A program made the position numbers and the translations under genes. Shown piece by piece: positions 8,409 to 16,163 of a DNA stretch of 64,000 nucleotides. Every line of letters begins with the position of its first letter. The first letter of the stretch is position 1. The notes under the pieces were generated by a model that did no database searches, had not been told where the DNA came from, and saw only the letters and a program-made list of their open reading frames with translations. The DNA comes from Paenibacillus oryzisoli (GTDB lineage: Bacteria > Bacillota > Bacilli > Paenibacillales > NBRC-103111): NCBI RefSeq assembly GCF_001653565.1, contig NZ_LYPB01000072.1, positions 1 to 64,000 of the forward strand, given 5' to 3'.

Positions 8409-8993
8409 GTGAGTGAGTACGAAATGGGGAAATCATTCGAGGCACTGCTGCCGGAACACGAGGCGTTCATCGCTAAGCAACACATCTTTTTCGTAGGATC
8501 AGCTCCGCTAACTGCGGAAGGACATGTGAATATTTCGCCAAAGGGGCACGATGTGCTGCGGATTCTATCGGCCAATCAAGTGGCCTATCTGGATTTAACG
8601 GGGAGTGGGAATGAAACTAGCGCTCACCTTGCGGAGAATGGCCGTATTACCATCATGTTCATGGCTATCGAGGGGCCGCCACAGATTATCAGGCTTTATG
8701 GCAAAGGCCGTGTGATACTTCCTGGATCCGACGAGTGGGATCAATTGGCGCCGAAGTTCGAGTTACTGCCAGGGGGGCGGCAAATCATGGTTATTGATAT
8801 TCATGAGGTGAAGTCATCCTGCGGGTTTAGTGTACCTTTCTACACGTATGAGGGGGAACGGAATACGCTGCAGAATTGGGCAACGAAGCAAGGAGAGGAA
8901 GGTTTGCACGCCTATTGGGAGAAGAAGAACATGACGAGTATGGACGGACTACTGACACCAATTGGCCAAAAGTTATCCACAGAGAATAGATGA
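8409..8993 (+). CDS. Pyridoxamine 5'-phosphate oxidase-fold family protein
   Basis: A 194-aa split-barrel flavin-binding protein of the PPOX-like superfamily. Motifs fitting the family are VGSAPLTAEGHVNISPKGHD near residues 30-49, YLDLTGSGNETSAHL, then RITIMFMAIEGPPQIIRLYG and a C-terminal segment with SCGFSVPFYTYEGER. This group is often annotated as pyridoxamine oxidase-related but usually lacks proven PNP-oxidase activity; flavin or heme redox chemistry is more likely. The start is uncertain: GTG 8409 gives the full length but has a weak ribosome binding site, and ATG 8424 is a shorter option. A possible SigB-type promoter lies just upstream. Confidence 0.8.
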   Translation: MSEYEMGKSFEALLPEHEAFIAKQHIFFVGSAPLTAEGHVNISPKGHDVLRILSANQVAYLDLTGSGNETSAHLAENGRITIMFMAIEGPPQIIRLYGKGRVILPGSDEWDQLAPKFELLPGGRQIMVIDIHEVKSSCGFSVPFYTYEGERNTLQNWATKQGEEGLHAYWEKKNMTSMDGLLTPIGQKLSTENR

Positions 8994-9053
8994 AGCGGCC
9001 GCGCCGCCACTCGGTAACTGTCCCCTAACACGGCCTTCCCTTATGAGGAACGA

Positions 9054-9446
9054 TTAGACGAAATATGCTCGTAATGCTGCCGGGGCTTCCCGGCTTTTGC
9101 GCGTCACGCTGTCCATCGTCACGCTGGTCACAAGCGCATCTGCACACAGTTCACCTTGCCCATTGCGAATCTCCTGGCGCAGTACATAGCTGGTGTTGCC
9201 GATCTTCTCCGGGCGACAGCTCACCGTTAAGTGCTCGCCTTGCTTGCATTCTTTCCGATAATTGATGTTGATATTGACGGTTACGGTTTGAATATCGAGC
9301 GCACCAAAAGCCTCGTAAGACAATTCACAAGCCTCATACCACTCCTCGCGACCCCATTCGAGGTACTCCAAATATTTGGCATTATTCACATGCCCGTTCA
9401 CATCGATTTCAGTGGAACGGACGATAATCGCTAATTTCGTTTCCAT
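9054..9446 (-). CDS. Acyl-CoA thioesterase, hotdog fold (4HBT/YbgC type)
   Basis: A 130-aa single-hotdog thioesterase. The catalytic region reads STEIDVNGHVNNAKYLEYLEW, matching the family pattern in which Asp and the following NGHVNN lie at the active site; it hydrolyses acyl-CoA or acyl-ACP thioesters. The reading frame stays open a long way upstream, but only because it runs antisense through fumC. ATG 9446 is the real start, with an AAAGGAGA ribosome binding site about 8 nt before it. It is divergent from fumC and convergent with the PPOX gene. Confidence 0.88.
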   Translation of the reverse strand: METKLAIIVRSTEIDVNGHVNNAKYLEYLEWGREEWYEACELSYEAFGALDIQTVTVNININYRKECKQGEHLTVSCRPEKIGNTSYVLRQEIRNGQGELCADALVTSVTMDSVTRKSREAPAALRAYFV

Positions 9447-9678
9447 ATGTGTAATCTCCTTTGTTCGAGTTTGAATGTGCAGGTAGCCACGATCCTTCAT
9501 TATTATAGCTTTATTATAGCTTTTCTGCTGCTGGGATAACCAGTCGCGACTCATAAGGATCCAACATTTGGGGACACTATGCGATGCGTGTTTATGTGTT
9601 TCCAAGTATGGGTAGTAGTGGGTACGGTCCTCAGTAAAATAGAAGTAGTTAGTTGGCATGATCAAGGAGGGAATTGAG

Positions 9679-11115
9679 ATGACGGAATATCGCATAGAAC
9701 GGGATACCATGGGGGAAATCAGAGTACCTGTGGATAAGTTGTGGGGAGCACAGACACAGCGCAGCTTCGAGAATTTCAAAATCGGTACGGAGCGAATGCC
9801 GCCACGCTTGATAAGCGCCTTCGCGCTGCTCAAAAAAGCAGCCGCCCACGTTAACCGCGATCTCGGCGGATTGTCGGCGGATAAAGCGGAGGCGATCGCC
9901 CAAGCGGCCGATGAAATCGTGCAAGGCCGCTGGGACGACGAGTTTCCGCTGGTCGTATGGCAGACTGGGAGCGGGACGCAGTCGAACATGAACGTCAACG
10001 AGGTGATCGCCCACCGTGGCAGCGAACTGCTCGCGGATGGCGCTTCGCGGATCCATCCCAATGATGACGTGAATCGTTCGCAGAGCTCGAACGATACGTT
10101 CCCGACCGCGATGCACGTGGCCGGTGTCATCGCGGTAGAGCAAGAGCTGCTGCCTGCCCTGGAGGGGCTGCAGGCGACGCTTCACACCAAGATGTCGGCC
10201 TTCGCCGACATCGTCAAGATCGGCCGCACCCACCTGCAGGACGCGACCCCGCTGACGCTGGGTCAGGAGATCAGCGGGTGGTGGGCGATGCTGGACACGG
10301 CGTCGCGCATGGTGCGCAGCGCCGTGGATACGATGCGCGAGCTCGCAATCGGCGGGACCGCCGTCGGCACGGGGCTGAACGCGCATCCCGAATTCGGCGC
10401 CCGCGTCGCCGAAGCCCTGACTCGCGAGACGGGCACGCGCTTCGTCACGGCTGAGAACAAGTATCATGCGCTGACCAGCCATGATCAGATCGTTTACGCC
10501 CACGGCGCGCTCAAGGCGCTCGCGGCGAACTTAATGAAGATAGCCAACGATGTTCGGTGGCTATCGAGCGGTCCCCGCTGCGGAATCGGAGAAATTACGA
10601 TTCCGGAGAACGAGCCCGGCAGCTCGATTATGCCGGGCAAGGTCAACCCCACGCAGAGCGAAGCGATGACGATGGTCGTGTGCCAGGTGATGGGCAACGA
10701 TGCGGCCATCGGCTTCGCCGCTAGTCAGGGGAATTTCGAGCTGAACGTGTTCAAGCCCGTTATCATCCACTGCTTCTTGCAGTCTGTACGCCTGCTGGCG
10801 GACAGCATGCGCTCGTTTAATGACCATTGCCTCGCAGGCATGGAACCCAATCGCGCGGTGATTCAGCGCAACCTCGAGCAATCGCTGATGCTGGTAACGG
10901 CACTCAACCCGTATATCGGGTATGAGAAGGCGGCCAGCATCGCGAAGCAGGCGCATAAGGAAGGGCTGACGTTGAAGGAGTCGGCGGTACGCAGCGGCTA
11001 CTTAACCGCTGAACAATTCGACAGCTACGTGAAGCCAGCGGATATGGTACATCCGACTGAAAACAGCAGGGCGCAGCTTGGATTTAACGTCATTAGTGAT
11101 GAAAAACATCACTAA
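9679..11115 (+). CDS. fumC: Class II fumarate hydratase
   Basis: Iron-independent fumarase that interconverts fumarate and malate in the TCA cycle. It carries the superfamily motifs: [28 protein letters not shown] and the signature [23 protein letters not shown] 9679 is chosen for its AAGGAGG ribosome binding site at 8 nt; the in-frame ATG 9658 lies upstream of that site. About 478 aa, slightly long for the family. The last 20 or so codons, from [11 protein letters not shown] to the stop, lie inside the first copy of a 62-bp tandem repeat. After the array, sequence matching the pre-array codons resumes and would encode DMVHPKA then a stop, which is probably the ancestral C-terminus. The gene is GC-rich and shows long antisense open frames. 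Confidence 0.95.
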   Translation: MTEYRIERDTMGEIRVPVDKLWGAQTQRSFENFKIGTERMPPRLISAFALLKKAAAHVNRDLGGLSADKAEAIAQAADEIVQGRWDDEFPLVVWQTGSGTQSNMNVNEVIAHRGSELLADGASRIHPNDDVNRSQSSNDTFPTAMHVAGVIAVEQELLPALEGLQATLHTKMSAFADIVKIGRTHLQDATPLTLGQEISGWWAMLDTASRMVRSAVDTMRELAIGGTAVGTGLNAHPEFGARVAEALTRETGTRFVTAENKYHALTSHDQIVYAHGALKALAANLMKIANDVRWLSSGPRCGIGEITIPENEPGSSIMPGKVNPTQSEAMTMVVCQVMGNDAAIGFAASQGNFELNVFKPVIIHCFLQSVRLLADSMRSFNDHCLAGMEPNRAVIQRNLEQSLMLVTALNPYIGYEKAASIAKQAHKEGLTLKESAVRSGYLTAEQFDSYVKPADMVHPTENSRAQLGFNVISDEKHH

Positions 11116-11396
11116 TGATCGAAAACAGCAGGGCGCAGCTTGGATTCAACGTCATTAGTGATGAAAAACATCACTAATGATCGAAAACAGCAGGGCGCAG
11201 CCAGGATTCAACGTCATTAGTGATGAAAAACATCACTAATGACCGAAAACAGCAGGGAGCAGCTTGGATTCAACGTCATTAGTGATGAAAAACATCACTA
11301 ATGACCGAAAACAGCAGGGCGCAGCTTGGATTCAACGTCATTAGTGATGAAAAACATCACTAATGACCGAATCATCGGAGCGCAGCCTGGATTCAA
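11059..11396 (+). repeat. 62-bp tandem array across the fumC stop codon, each copy with a perfect hairpin
   Basis: Five full copies start at 11059, 11121, 11183, 11245 and 11307, exactly 62 bp apart, followed by a degenerate sixth (11369-11396). Each full copy contains CATTAGTGATG-AAAAA-CATCACTAATG, a perfect 11-bp stem with an A5 loop. The array is bounded by a 17-bp direct repeat, GGATATGGTACATCCGA, at 11040-11056 and 11397-11413. Differences between copies lie outside the hairpin arms. Confidence 0.95.
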
Positions 11397-11430
11397 GGAT
11401 ATGGTACATCCGAAGGCATAAGCCAGAACG

Positions 11431-11483
11431 AACAGAAGAGGGTATCCCACAGCCACCTATGTGACGGGATACCCTCTTCTGTT
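11431..11483. terminator. Strong hairpin between fumC and the convergent gene
   Basis: An 18-bp perfect stem, left arm 11431-11448 (begins AACAGAAGAGGG) and right arm 11466-11483, closes a 17-nt loop. There is no clean T-run on either side, but its position between convergent genes suggests a bidirectional terminator. Confidence 0.65.
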
Positions 11484-11526
11484 GTCTATCTTCCGATTGT
11501 GGTTTCTCTCCACCCTCACCAATCCA

Positions 11527-11940
11527 CTACGGCATCGGATCAGGAACTAGATTATTCTCTATGAGCTCGCTATTGGTTTTCATGTGTTTCATTTCATTTC
11601 CGAGCTTCTTCATTTCATCCATGTCCTGAGCCATAGAGCCATTGTTGGCTTCTTCAAGGGATTTCCCAGTCGATCCGTTACAGATCTGCTCAAGCTCAAT
11701 TAATTTATCCAACGCGGCCCGGCGAACTTGCAGAGGGACGAATTGGTTGTCAATGAAATCAGCCTCATGGAAATGCACGGTTGTATTCCCGAGTTCGGAA
11801 GTTATCGTGGTTAACGTCAACGGATAAGCTGCTGAGGTGGCATCGTTATAAATATCAATGCGGTACACAGACTTCTCGACGTATTCTATACGTTCAAGTC
11901 CGCGGTCAGTTAACTGTTGGTGCAGAACATGTTTGTCCAT
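11527..11940 (-). CDS. Conserved-looking hypothetical protein
   Basis: A 137-aa soluble protein not assigned to a named family. The N-terminal 85 residues look like a compact alpha/beta domain (YVEKSVYRIDIYNDATSAAYP, then alternating beta-type segments), and the last 50 are Asn/Met/Lys/Glu-rich and probably helical or disordered. No signal peptide or membrane segment. The ribosome binding site AAAGGAG is 9 nt before the ATG. It follows ytxH on the same strand by 47 bp with no terminator between them, so it probably shares the SigB-type promoter at 12365-12390 and may be a general stress protein. Confidence 0.7.
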   Translation of the reverse strand: MDKHVLHQQLTDRGLERIEYVEKSVYRIDIYNDATSAAYPLTLTTITSELGNTTVHFHEADFIDNQFVPLQVRRAALDKLIELEQICNGSTGKSLEEANNGSMAQDMDEMKKLGNEMKHMKTNSELIENNLVPDPMP

Positions 11941-11987
11941 CGTAAAGCACTCCTTTAAGTAGGGGGTACCCCCCAGTACAACTAGGA

Positions 11988-12311
11988 TTAATTATTTTGA
12001 AAAGTCGTTTTGGCTGCCTGAATCGTGTCAGTCACACGATGCTGACTTTCTTTGGCTGTTTCTTTCGCTGTATCGACAAGATCCTCTGTCTTTTGGCTAA
12101 CGCTTTCCGCAATGGCTTTGGAGCCCTCGCTGACGGAAGTGGCGATTTCTTTCGTTTTTTCCTGCCAAGTCCGATAAGTGTTCATAAGGTCTTCGCGCAG
12201 CTTATTCCCCGCTTTAGGGGCAATTAACAATGAGGTGATCGCGCCGACAGCACCACCAATCATTAGACCTAACCATAATCCGCCTTTGTTCGTCTCGACT
12301 ACTTCACTCAT
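11988..12311 (-). CDS. ytxH: YtxH-family general stress protein
   Basis: A 107-aa protein with the YtxH hallmark: a glycine-rich hydrophobic N-terminus (LWLGLMIGGAVGAITSLLIAP) followed by KAGNKLREDL and a long amphipathic helix of repeated ET/KE-type turns. YtxH proteins are membrane-associated, and in B. subtilis ytxH belongs to the SigB-controlled ytxGHJ operon. The function is unknown. An AAAGGAGA ribosome binding site precedes the ATG, and a clear SigB-type promoter lies 54-79 bp upstream. Confidence 0.88.
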   Translation of the reverse strand: MSEVVETNKGGLWLGLMIGGAVGAITSLLIAPKAGNKLREDLMNTYRTWQEKTKEIATSVSEGSKAIAESVSQKTEDLVDTAKETAKESQHRVTDTIQAAKTTFQNN

Positions 12312-12364
12312 ACGTCATCTCTCCTTTAATTTGGGGTTTAGGTGTTTCATGTCCATACTTGGAT

Positions 12365-12390
12365 GTACCCGTCTAGAGAAAAAGTGAAAC
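12365..12390 (-). promoter_or_regulatory. SigB-type promoter of ytxH
   Basis: Minus strand: GTTTCA (12390-12385), 14-bp spacer, GGGTAC (12370-12365). The B. subtilis SigB consensus is GTTTAA, 12-15 bp, GGGTAT. The same hexamers with the same spacer length precede dps. Confidence 0.8.
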
Positions 12391-12484
12391 AGGTGGAAGA
12401 GAAAAATGTTAATCATATAGGTTTCTGATACCATACGTAACAGGGATATTATAGTTAATTTTGTGAAGTTTCTTCATTACCTGA

Positions 12485-12513
12485 TTGAAAAGTCTGCAAT
12501 AGGGTTATAGGAT
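12485..12513 (+). promoter_or_regulatory. SigA-like promoter of the PP2C/rsbVW operon
   Basis: TTGAAA (12485-12490), a 17-bp spacer and TAGGAT (12508-12513), about 60 bp before the phosphatase gene. No SigB-type match was found here, consistent with housekeeping expression of the sensing branch. Confidence 0.45.
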
Positions 12514-12571
12514 ATATAGTAGATTATACATAGGGAAATCTGTTCCTATTTACCCGAAAGGGGTTAGCGTG

Positions 12572-13717
12572 ATGAGTATTGTTATTGTGGATGATAATAA
12601 GACCAATTTGTTAATTATTGAAAAAATTCTGGAAAAAGCGGGCTACACGGAATTAATATCGCTATCTTCAGCCAGAGAGCTCTATCACTTACTTGGTATG
12701 AATACACCCGATCAAGCGAAAATAACGGTTGATCTCATTCTTATGGATATGATGATGCCGGAAATAGATGGGGTAGAAGCGTGTCGGACAGTACAAGCTG
12801 ATGAGCGCTTAAGAGATATTCCGATTATTTTCGTAACGGCGATGGGGGATTCCAATAAGTTGGCAGAGGCTTTGGACGCAGGAGCGTTGGATTATGTCAT
12901 GAAACCGATTAATAAGGTGGAGCTTCTAGCCCGGATTCGCTCTACACTTCGTTTGAAATACGAGAAGGATTGGCATAAAGAGCGTGATAAACGAATCAAG
13001 TATGAGCTTGATTTGGCTAAACAGGTCCAGCTTAGTGTGCTTAGCCATCCACTGAAGAATGAGAATATCGAGATTTCGGCGGTGTATCGGCCTTCGTCAG
13101 AACTGGCAGGTGATTTCTATGCGTGGTACCCAATCGGACCGCATCAATATGGCATTATTTTGCTCGATATGATGGGGCATGGTATTTCTTCATCCTTAGT
13201 GTGTATGTATATTTACTCGGCTTTGAAGGATACCATTACGACGATAGGCGATCCAGAGTTGGTGATGCAGGAACTCAATAGGCGAATGAATCAGCTCCAT
13301 GTCACAGATAGTCTTATTAATTATTACTTTACCGCGATCTATCTCGTACTTGATACCGAGAAGCGCACCATAGAATATGTGAATGCCGGCCATCCGGCTG
13401 GTGTTGCTGTGCTTGATGGCGAAGTGCAACTGCTCTCTGAAGGGTGCTGTGCAATTGGCTTTTTTGAAGGGATTGAAGTTACCAAAGGGTTCGCGACTTA
13501 CGAGAAAAGGGCTCAAATTGTCTTGTATACCGATGGATTGACGGAATGGATCTCAGATGAGGAGCATGATGGTTTGGCTGAAATCAAGAACAACGTCATA
13601 GATCGGAATGGGCATGACCCGGAAGGATTAGTCGAAAGGCTGGCTGCTACCACGAAGAACAGCCCTTCGCAGGATGATATGTGCTTAGTCATGATCTCTG
13701 CCTCTAGATTTGTGTAA
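12572..13717 (+). CDS. rsbY: Receiver-PP2C phosphatase (RsbY/RsbU-type activator of RsbV)
   Basis: A response regulator whose output is a SpoIIE/RsbU-type PP2C phosphatase, about 381 aa. The receiver covers residues 1-120 with the phospho-acceptor Asp in DLILMDMMMPEIDG (about residue 59), and a Thr-Ala/Lys pair in VTAMGD and VMKPI. The phosphatase (about 145-381) keeps the metal-binding sites AGDFYAW, LDMMGHG, YTDGLTEW and SQDDMCLV. By analogy with B. cereus RsbY, phosphorylation of the receiver should switch on dephosphorylation of RsbV and free SigB. A GTG start at 12569 is possible, but ATG 12572 has the better spacing from AAAGGGG. First gene of a phosphatase-rsbV-rsbW operon. Confidence 0.88.
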   Translation: MSIVIVDDNKTNLLIIEKILEKAGYTELISLSSARELYHLLGMNTPDQAKITVDLILMDMMMPEIDGVEACRTVQADERLRDIPIIFVTAMGDSNKLAEALDAGALDYVMKPINKVELLARIRSTLRLKYEKDWHKERDKRIKYELDLAKQVQLSVLSHPLKNENIEISAVYRPSSELAGDFYAWYPIGPHQYGIILLDMMGHGISSSLVCMYIYSALKDTITTIGDPELVMQELNRRMNQLHVTDSLINYYFTAIYLVLDTEKRTIEYVNAGHPAGVAVLDGEVQLLSEGCCAIGFFEGIEVTKGFATYEKRAQIVLYTDGLTEWISDEEHDGLAEIKNNVIDRNGHDPEGLVERLAATTKNSPSQDDMCLVMISASRFV

Positions 13718-13786
13718 TTTCGTGAAACTTGTATACGAGCAGTGGTCTTGGTACGATACAACAATAATGACGAAGGAGTGTGGCTT

Positions 13787-14119
13787 ATGTCCTCAGAAAG
13801 ATTTGAAGTTACTCTTGAAGAATCAGAGAAGTCAATACAGCTCATTATTCGTGGGGAGCTTGATTTGGCAGCAGCGAAAGCTTTCCGCCAAGCACTTGAG
13901 GCCGTCGTTCATCGTGAAGACAAAGCATTAATTCTTAATTTAAAGGATTTAAACTATATCGATAGTACAGGCATCGGCATCGTGGTATCTACCTTGAAGA
14001 TCCGCGATGAAATCAAATCGCCGTTCGCCGTCCATGATATTCCGCCAGGGATCAGGAAACTGTTTGATTTGACAGGGATTACTGGATTTCTGAATGAAGG
14101 GATCGAAGGCAGCGTATGA
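13787..14119 (+). CDS. rsbV: Anti-sigma factor antagonist, STAS domain (RsbV-like, copy 1)
   Basis: A 110-aa STAS-domain protein. The phosphorylatable Ser60 lies in the conserved NYIDSTGIGIVV. In its unphosphorylated form RsbV binds the anti-sigma kinase RsbW and releases the sigma factor. ATG 13787 follows an AAGGAG site; an upstream GTG at 13742 is not needed. The stop overlaps the next ATG as ATGA (14116-14119), so it is translationally coupled to rsbW copy 1. Lying directly after the PP2C gene suggests that this phosphatase acts on it first. Confidence 0.92.
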   Translation: MSSERFEVTLEESEKSIQLIIRGELDLAAAKAFRQALEAVVHREDKALILNLKDLNYIDSTGIGIVVSTLKIRDEIKSPFAVHDIPPGIRKLFDLTGITGFLNEGIEGSV

Positions 14120-14559
14120 ATGTCATTCGCCTACATATCCCAGCAGCAGCGGAGCATTTGGAAATCGTGAGACTTAGCTTGTATGGTGTAGCAACGAAAC
14201 TGGGTTTCTCGTATGAAGACATTGAAGACATGAAGGTGGCTGTATCTGAAGCTTGTAATAATGCCATTCTGCATGCGAACCCTGGAGATACCGGCGGTCA
14301 CATCGACATTAGCTATGAACTTAGTGATGATGCTCTCCGAGTGAAAGTGAAGGATAACGGGACTAGCTACGGGGCATCTAGTGAAAGCCGGCAAACGGGT
14401 CCTTTCACAGGGACGATGCCAAGCGAGCTTACAAGTGGTGGTCTGGGCATTTATCTGATGGAAGCGTTGATGGATGAAGTTCTGGTCGACACAACGAGTG
14501 GCACTGAGGTTACTTTAGTTAAATATATGGACAATAAAAACCACGGAATGACGGATTAA
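14116..14559 (+). CDS. rsbW: Anti-sigma factor serine kinase (RsbW-like, copy 1)
   Basis: A 147-aa HATPase_c_2 anti-sigma kinase. The N box is AVSEACNNAILHA (about residues 42-54), a G1-type VKDNGTSYG follows near 96-104, and the G2 loop is SGGLGIYLMEALMD. It should bind a sigma factor and phosphorylate RsbV. No sigma gene follows this copy: a terminator and dps come next. Its sigma partner may be the SigB encoded 2 kb downstream or another factor. It shares VRL(T/S)LYGVATK, EDIEDMKVAV and EACNNAILHA with the second copy at 16160. Confidence 0.9.
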   Translation: MNVIRLHIPAAAEHLEIVRLSLYGVATKLGFSYEDIEDMKVAVSEACNNAILHANPGDTGGHIDISYELSDDALRVKVKDNGTSYGASSESRQTGPFTGTMPSELTSGGLGIYLMEALMDEVLVDTTSGTEVTLVKYMDNKNHGMTD

Positions 14560-14580
14560 CCGCCAAACCGTGGTTTTTCT
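14536..14580 (+). terminator. Terminator of the PP2C-rsbV-rsbW operon
   Basis: AAAAACCACGG (14536-14546) pairs with CCGTGGTTTTT (14568-14578). The left arm begins inside the last codons of rsbW copy 1. Confidence 0.8.
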
Positions 14581-14631
14581 TAAAATATCAGAATTTATAA
14601 GTTTTACTTACTAATTATGCTGAATTTCTAG

Positions 14632-14672
14632 ATAAACGCTCCTGTCCTTCAAAGGACGGTGCAGCCGTTTAT
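14632..14672 (-). terminator. Hairpin downstream of dps
   Basis: ATAAACG...CGTTTAT outer arms enclose GTCCTT-AAGGAC, 10 bp past the dps stop. No T-run follows, so terminator function is uncertain. Confidence 0.4.
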
Positions 14673-14682
14673 TTTGCTTGTC

Positions 14683-15147
14683 CTATTTGCCGAGATAAGC
14701 TGCCAGCATCCAACTGTGCTTCTCCAAGGAGGAGCGGATGGCAATCAGCATGTCCGCTGTTGGCTGATCCTTGTTATCTTCAGCCAATTCAATTCCTTCG
14801 GTCAACTCGGCGCATATCATCGTGAAATCATCGACGAGCTGTTTTACCATGGAACTAGCATCACTTTCAGTCTTCTTGGCTTCTTTAATTGAAGCCATCT
14901 GCAGATGCTCTTTCAGGGTAGCAGTCGGAACTGCACGCAGGGAAAGCATTCTCTCTGCTATCGTATCCAAATGGAGTGTGGCCTCCGTGTACAGTTCTTC
15001 GAATTTAATATGTAGGGTGAAGAAATTCTCACCTTTCACATACCAATGATAATTATGCAACTTCATATAGAGTACCGAGAAGTTGGCGACTTGTTTATCG
15101 AGCATCTCTGTTAGCGGGCTAGCCTTCGTTATCGTTGAATTAACCAT
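14683..15147 (-). CDS. dps: Dps-family ferritin-like stress protein
   Basis: A 154-aa DNA-protection/iron-storage protein that forms dodecamers and oxidises Fe2+ with peroxide. The inter-subunit ferroxidase ligands are in the right register: His34 (NYHWYVKG), His46 (TLHIKFEELY), Asp61 and Glu65 (HLDTIAERM), matching the spacing of Listeria Dps. ATG 15147 is preferred over the upstream 15153 start because GGAGG then lies 7 nt away. A SigB-type promoter identical in both hexamers to that of ytxH lies 48-73 bp upstream. In B. cereus a ferritin-like gene also belongs to the sigB cluster. Confidence 0.93.
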   Translation of the reverse strand: MVNSTITKASPLTEMLDKQVANFSVLYMKLHNYHWYVKGENFFTLHIKFEELYTEATLHLDTIAERMLSLRAVPTATLKEHLQMASIKEAKKTESDASSMVKQLVDDFTMICAELTEGIELAEDNKDQPTADMLIAIRSSLEKHSWMLAAYLGK

Positions 15148-15194
15148 GATCATTCCTCCACTTAAATTAATTTAGTTGTGTCTACAAGAAATAA

Positions 15195-15220
15195 GTACCC
15201 TTGCTGGAGCAAAGTGAAAC
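15195..15220 (-). promoter_or_regulatory. SigB-type promoter of dps
   Basis: Minus strand: GTTTCA (15220-15215), a 14-bp spacer, GGGTAC (15200-15195). Same hexamers and spacing as the ytxH promoter. Confidence 0.8.
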
Positions 15221-15255
15221 AGTCATTTAGGAAACGCATATTTCTTATGAAAGGT

Positions 15256-15281
15256 GATTCAACTTTCTCTACCATGGGTAA
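15256..15281 (+). promoter_or_regulatory. SigB-type promoter of the ytxG-rsbV-rsbW-sigB operon
   Basis: GATTCA (15256-15261), a 14-bp spacer, GGGTAA (15276-15281), about 36 bp before ytxG. One mismatch to GTTTCA in the -35 hexamer. It implies autoregulation of the sigma gene, as in other SigB operons. Confidence 0.65.
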
Positions 15282-15316
15282 CTACGTAATAACAAGGCAA
15301 AATAGGAGGGATTCCC

Positions 15317-15775
15317 ATGTTGCTTCAAATTAGTGTATGTGTTGTAGCCGTAGCGTTTGTATTTCTGGTGTTTTATTTGATCCAAACCTTAAAATCATTA
15401 AAGCATTCCCTTGATGAGATCACCTCAACAATGGGGCAGATGAAAACTGAAGTGACGGAGATCAGTTCTGATGTGAAGGATGTCATTCTCAATACGAATG
15501 AGGTTGCGATCGATATGCGAATGAAACTTTCCACACTTAATCATCTATTTGGAACTGTGCAGGATGTTGGTCAAGTACTTCATGAGCTATCGTCTTCTGT
15601 TAAACAATCAGCTTCAAGCCTGATCGCTTCTGTGAAACCAACAGAGGTATCCAAGAAAACATCCCCGTTAAATGGGAAGTTAAAGGCTATTCTGCAAGGA
15701 GCAACTATGACGCTCGAGATTTGGGATAAAATTAAAGTAAAGAAGTCATCACCGCAAACCGGTTCGATGAAATAG
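15317..15775 (+). CDS. ytxG: YtxG-like DUF948 membrane-anchored stress protein
   Basis: A 152-aa protein with one N-terminal transmembrane helix (about residues 3-24, QISVCVVAVAFVFLVFYLIQ), then a long coiled-coil-like helical region (LDEITSTMGQMKTEVTEISS) and a Lys-rich tail. This is the layout of DUF948 proteins such as B. subtilis YtxG, which is SigB-dependent together with YtxH. It is preceded by a TAGGAGGG ribosome binding site and a SigB-type promoter, and lies 16 bp before the second rsbV, so it probably leads the sigB operon. Confidence 0.75.
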   Translation: MLLQISVCVVAVAFVFLVFYLIQTLKSLKHSLDEITSTMGQMKTEVTEISSDVKDVILNTNEVAIDMRMKLSTLNHLFGTVQDVGQVLHELSSSVKQSASSLIASVKPTEVSKKTSPLNGKLKAILQGATMTLEIWDKIKVKKSSPQTGSMK

Positions 15776-15791
15776 AGAGGGGTCATCAGGC

Positions 15792-16163
15792 GTGAACGCA
15801 ATACGTAAATTTATGTTTTATAAACAATCGAATGGGAAAGAAAATAGGATATATTTAAGTGGAGAGCTAGATCTTTCAGCAGCGTCTTCACTAGCGAATG
15901 TGCTGGATTCTGTTGTCAGAAATGAGGAAGAAACGCTTATCTTAGATTTAAAGGAATTGAAATATATAGACAGCACGGGAATTGGGCTCATCGTCTCTGC
16001 AATTAAAGTGAGGGCTGCCATGAACGCAGCTTTCCAGATCGACCATATCCCAGCTAAAGTTAGACGGTTATTCGACATTACAGGTGTTTCTAGTTATTTG
16101 CATAGCAATGGCAGCTTAAGAGAAAATCAACGTGTACTTGAAAGGAAAGAAGAGATCATATGA
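15792..16163 (+). CDS. rsbV: Anti-sigma factor antagonist, STAS domain (RsbV-like, copy 2)
   Basis: A 123-aa STAS protein with the phosphorylation site Ser61 in KYIDSTGIGLIVSA. Start is GTG with a GAGGGG site about 10 nt upstream. It is a paralogue of the gene at 13787: both have (R/L)SGELDL or RGELDL, LILxLKxLxYIDSTGIG and KxRRLFDITG-type segments, but copy 2 has a longer charged tail (LRENQRVLERKEE). It overlaps the next ATG by 4 bp and belongs to the operon that ends with the sigma factor. Confidence 0.92.
   Translation: MNAIRKFMFYKQSNGKENRIYLSGELDLSAASSLANVLDSVVRNEEETLILDLKELKYIDSTGIGLIVSAIKVRAAMNAAFQIDHIPAKVRRLFDITGVSSYLHSNGSLRENQRVLERKEEII

Noticed and set aside
9447-10130. N-terminal extension of the thioesterase frame
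   Set aside because: The extension is antisense to fumC; ATG 9446 has a good ribosome binding site and gives the family-standard length.
9649-10503. A 284-codon open frame antisense to fumC
   Set aside because: It mirrors the GC-rich third-position pattern of fumC and has no recognisable domain; fumC is certain.
11059-11396. CRISPR-like array
   Set aside because: The 62-bp units are contiguous copies with no variable spacers, and there are no cas genes.
12421-12450. A SigB promoter before the PP2C gene (GTTTCT...GGGATA)
   Set aside because: The spacer is 16 bp and both hexamers deviate, unlike the strict 14-bp pattern of the other promoters.
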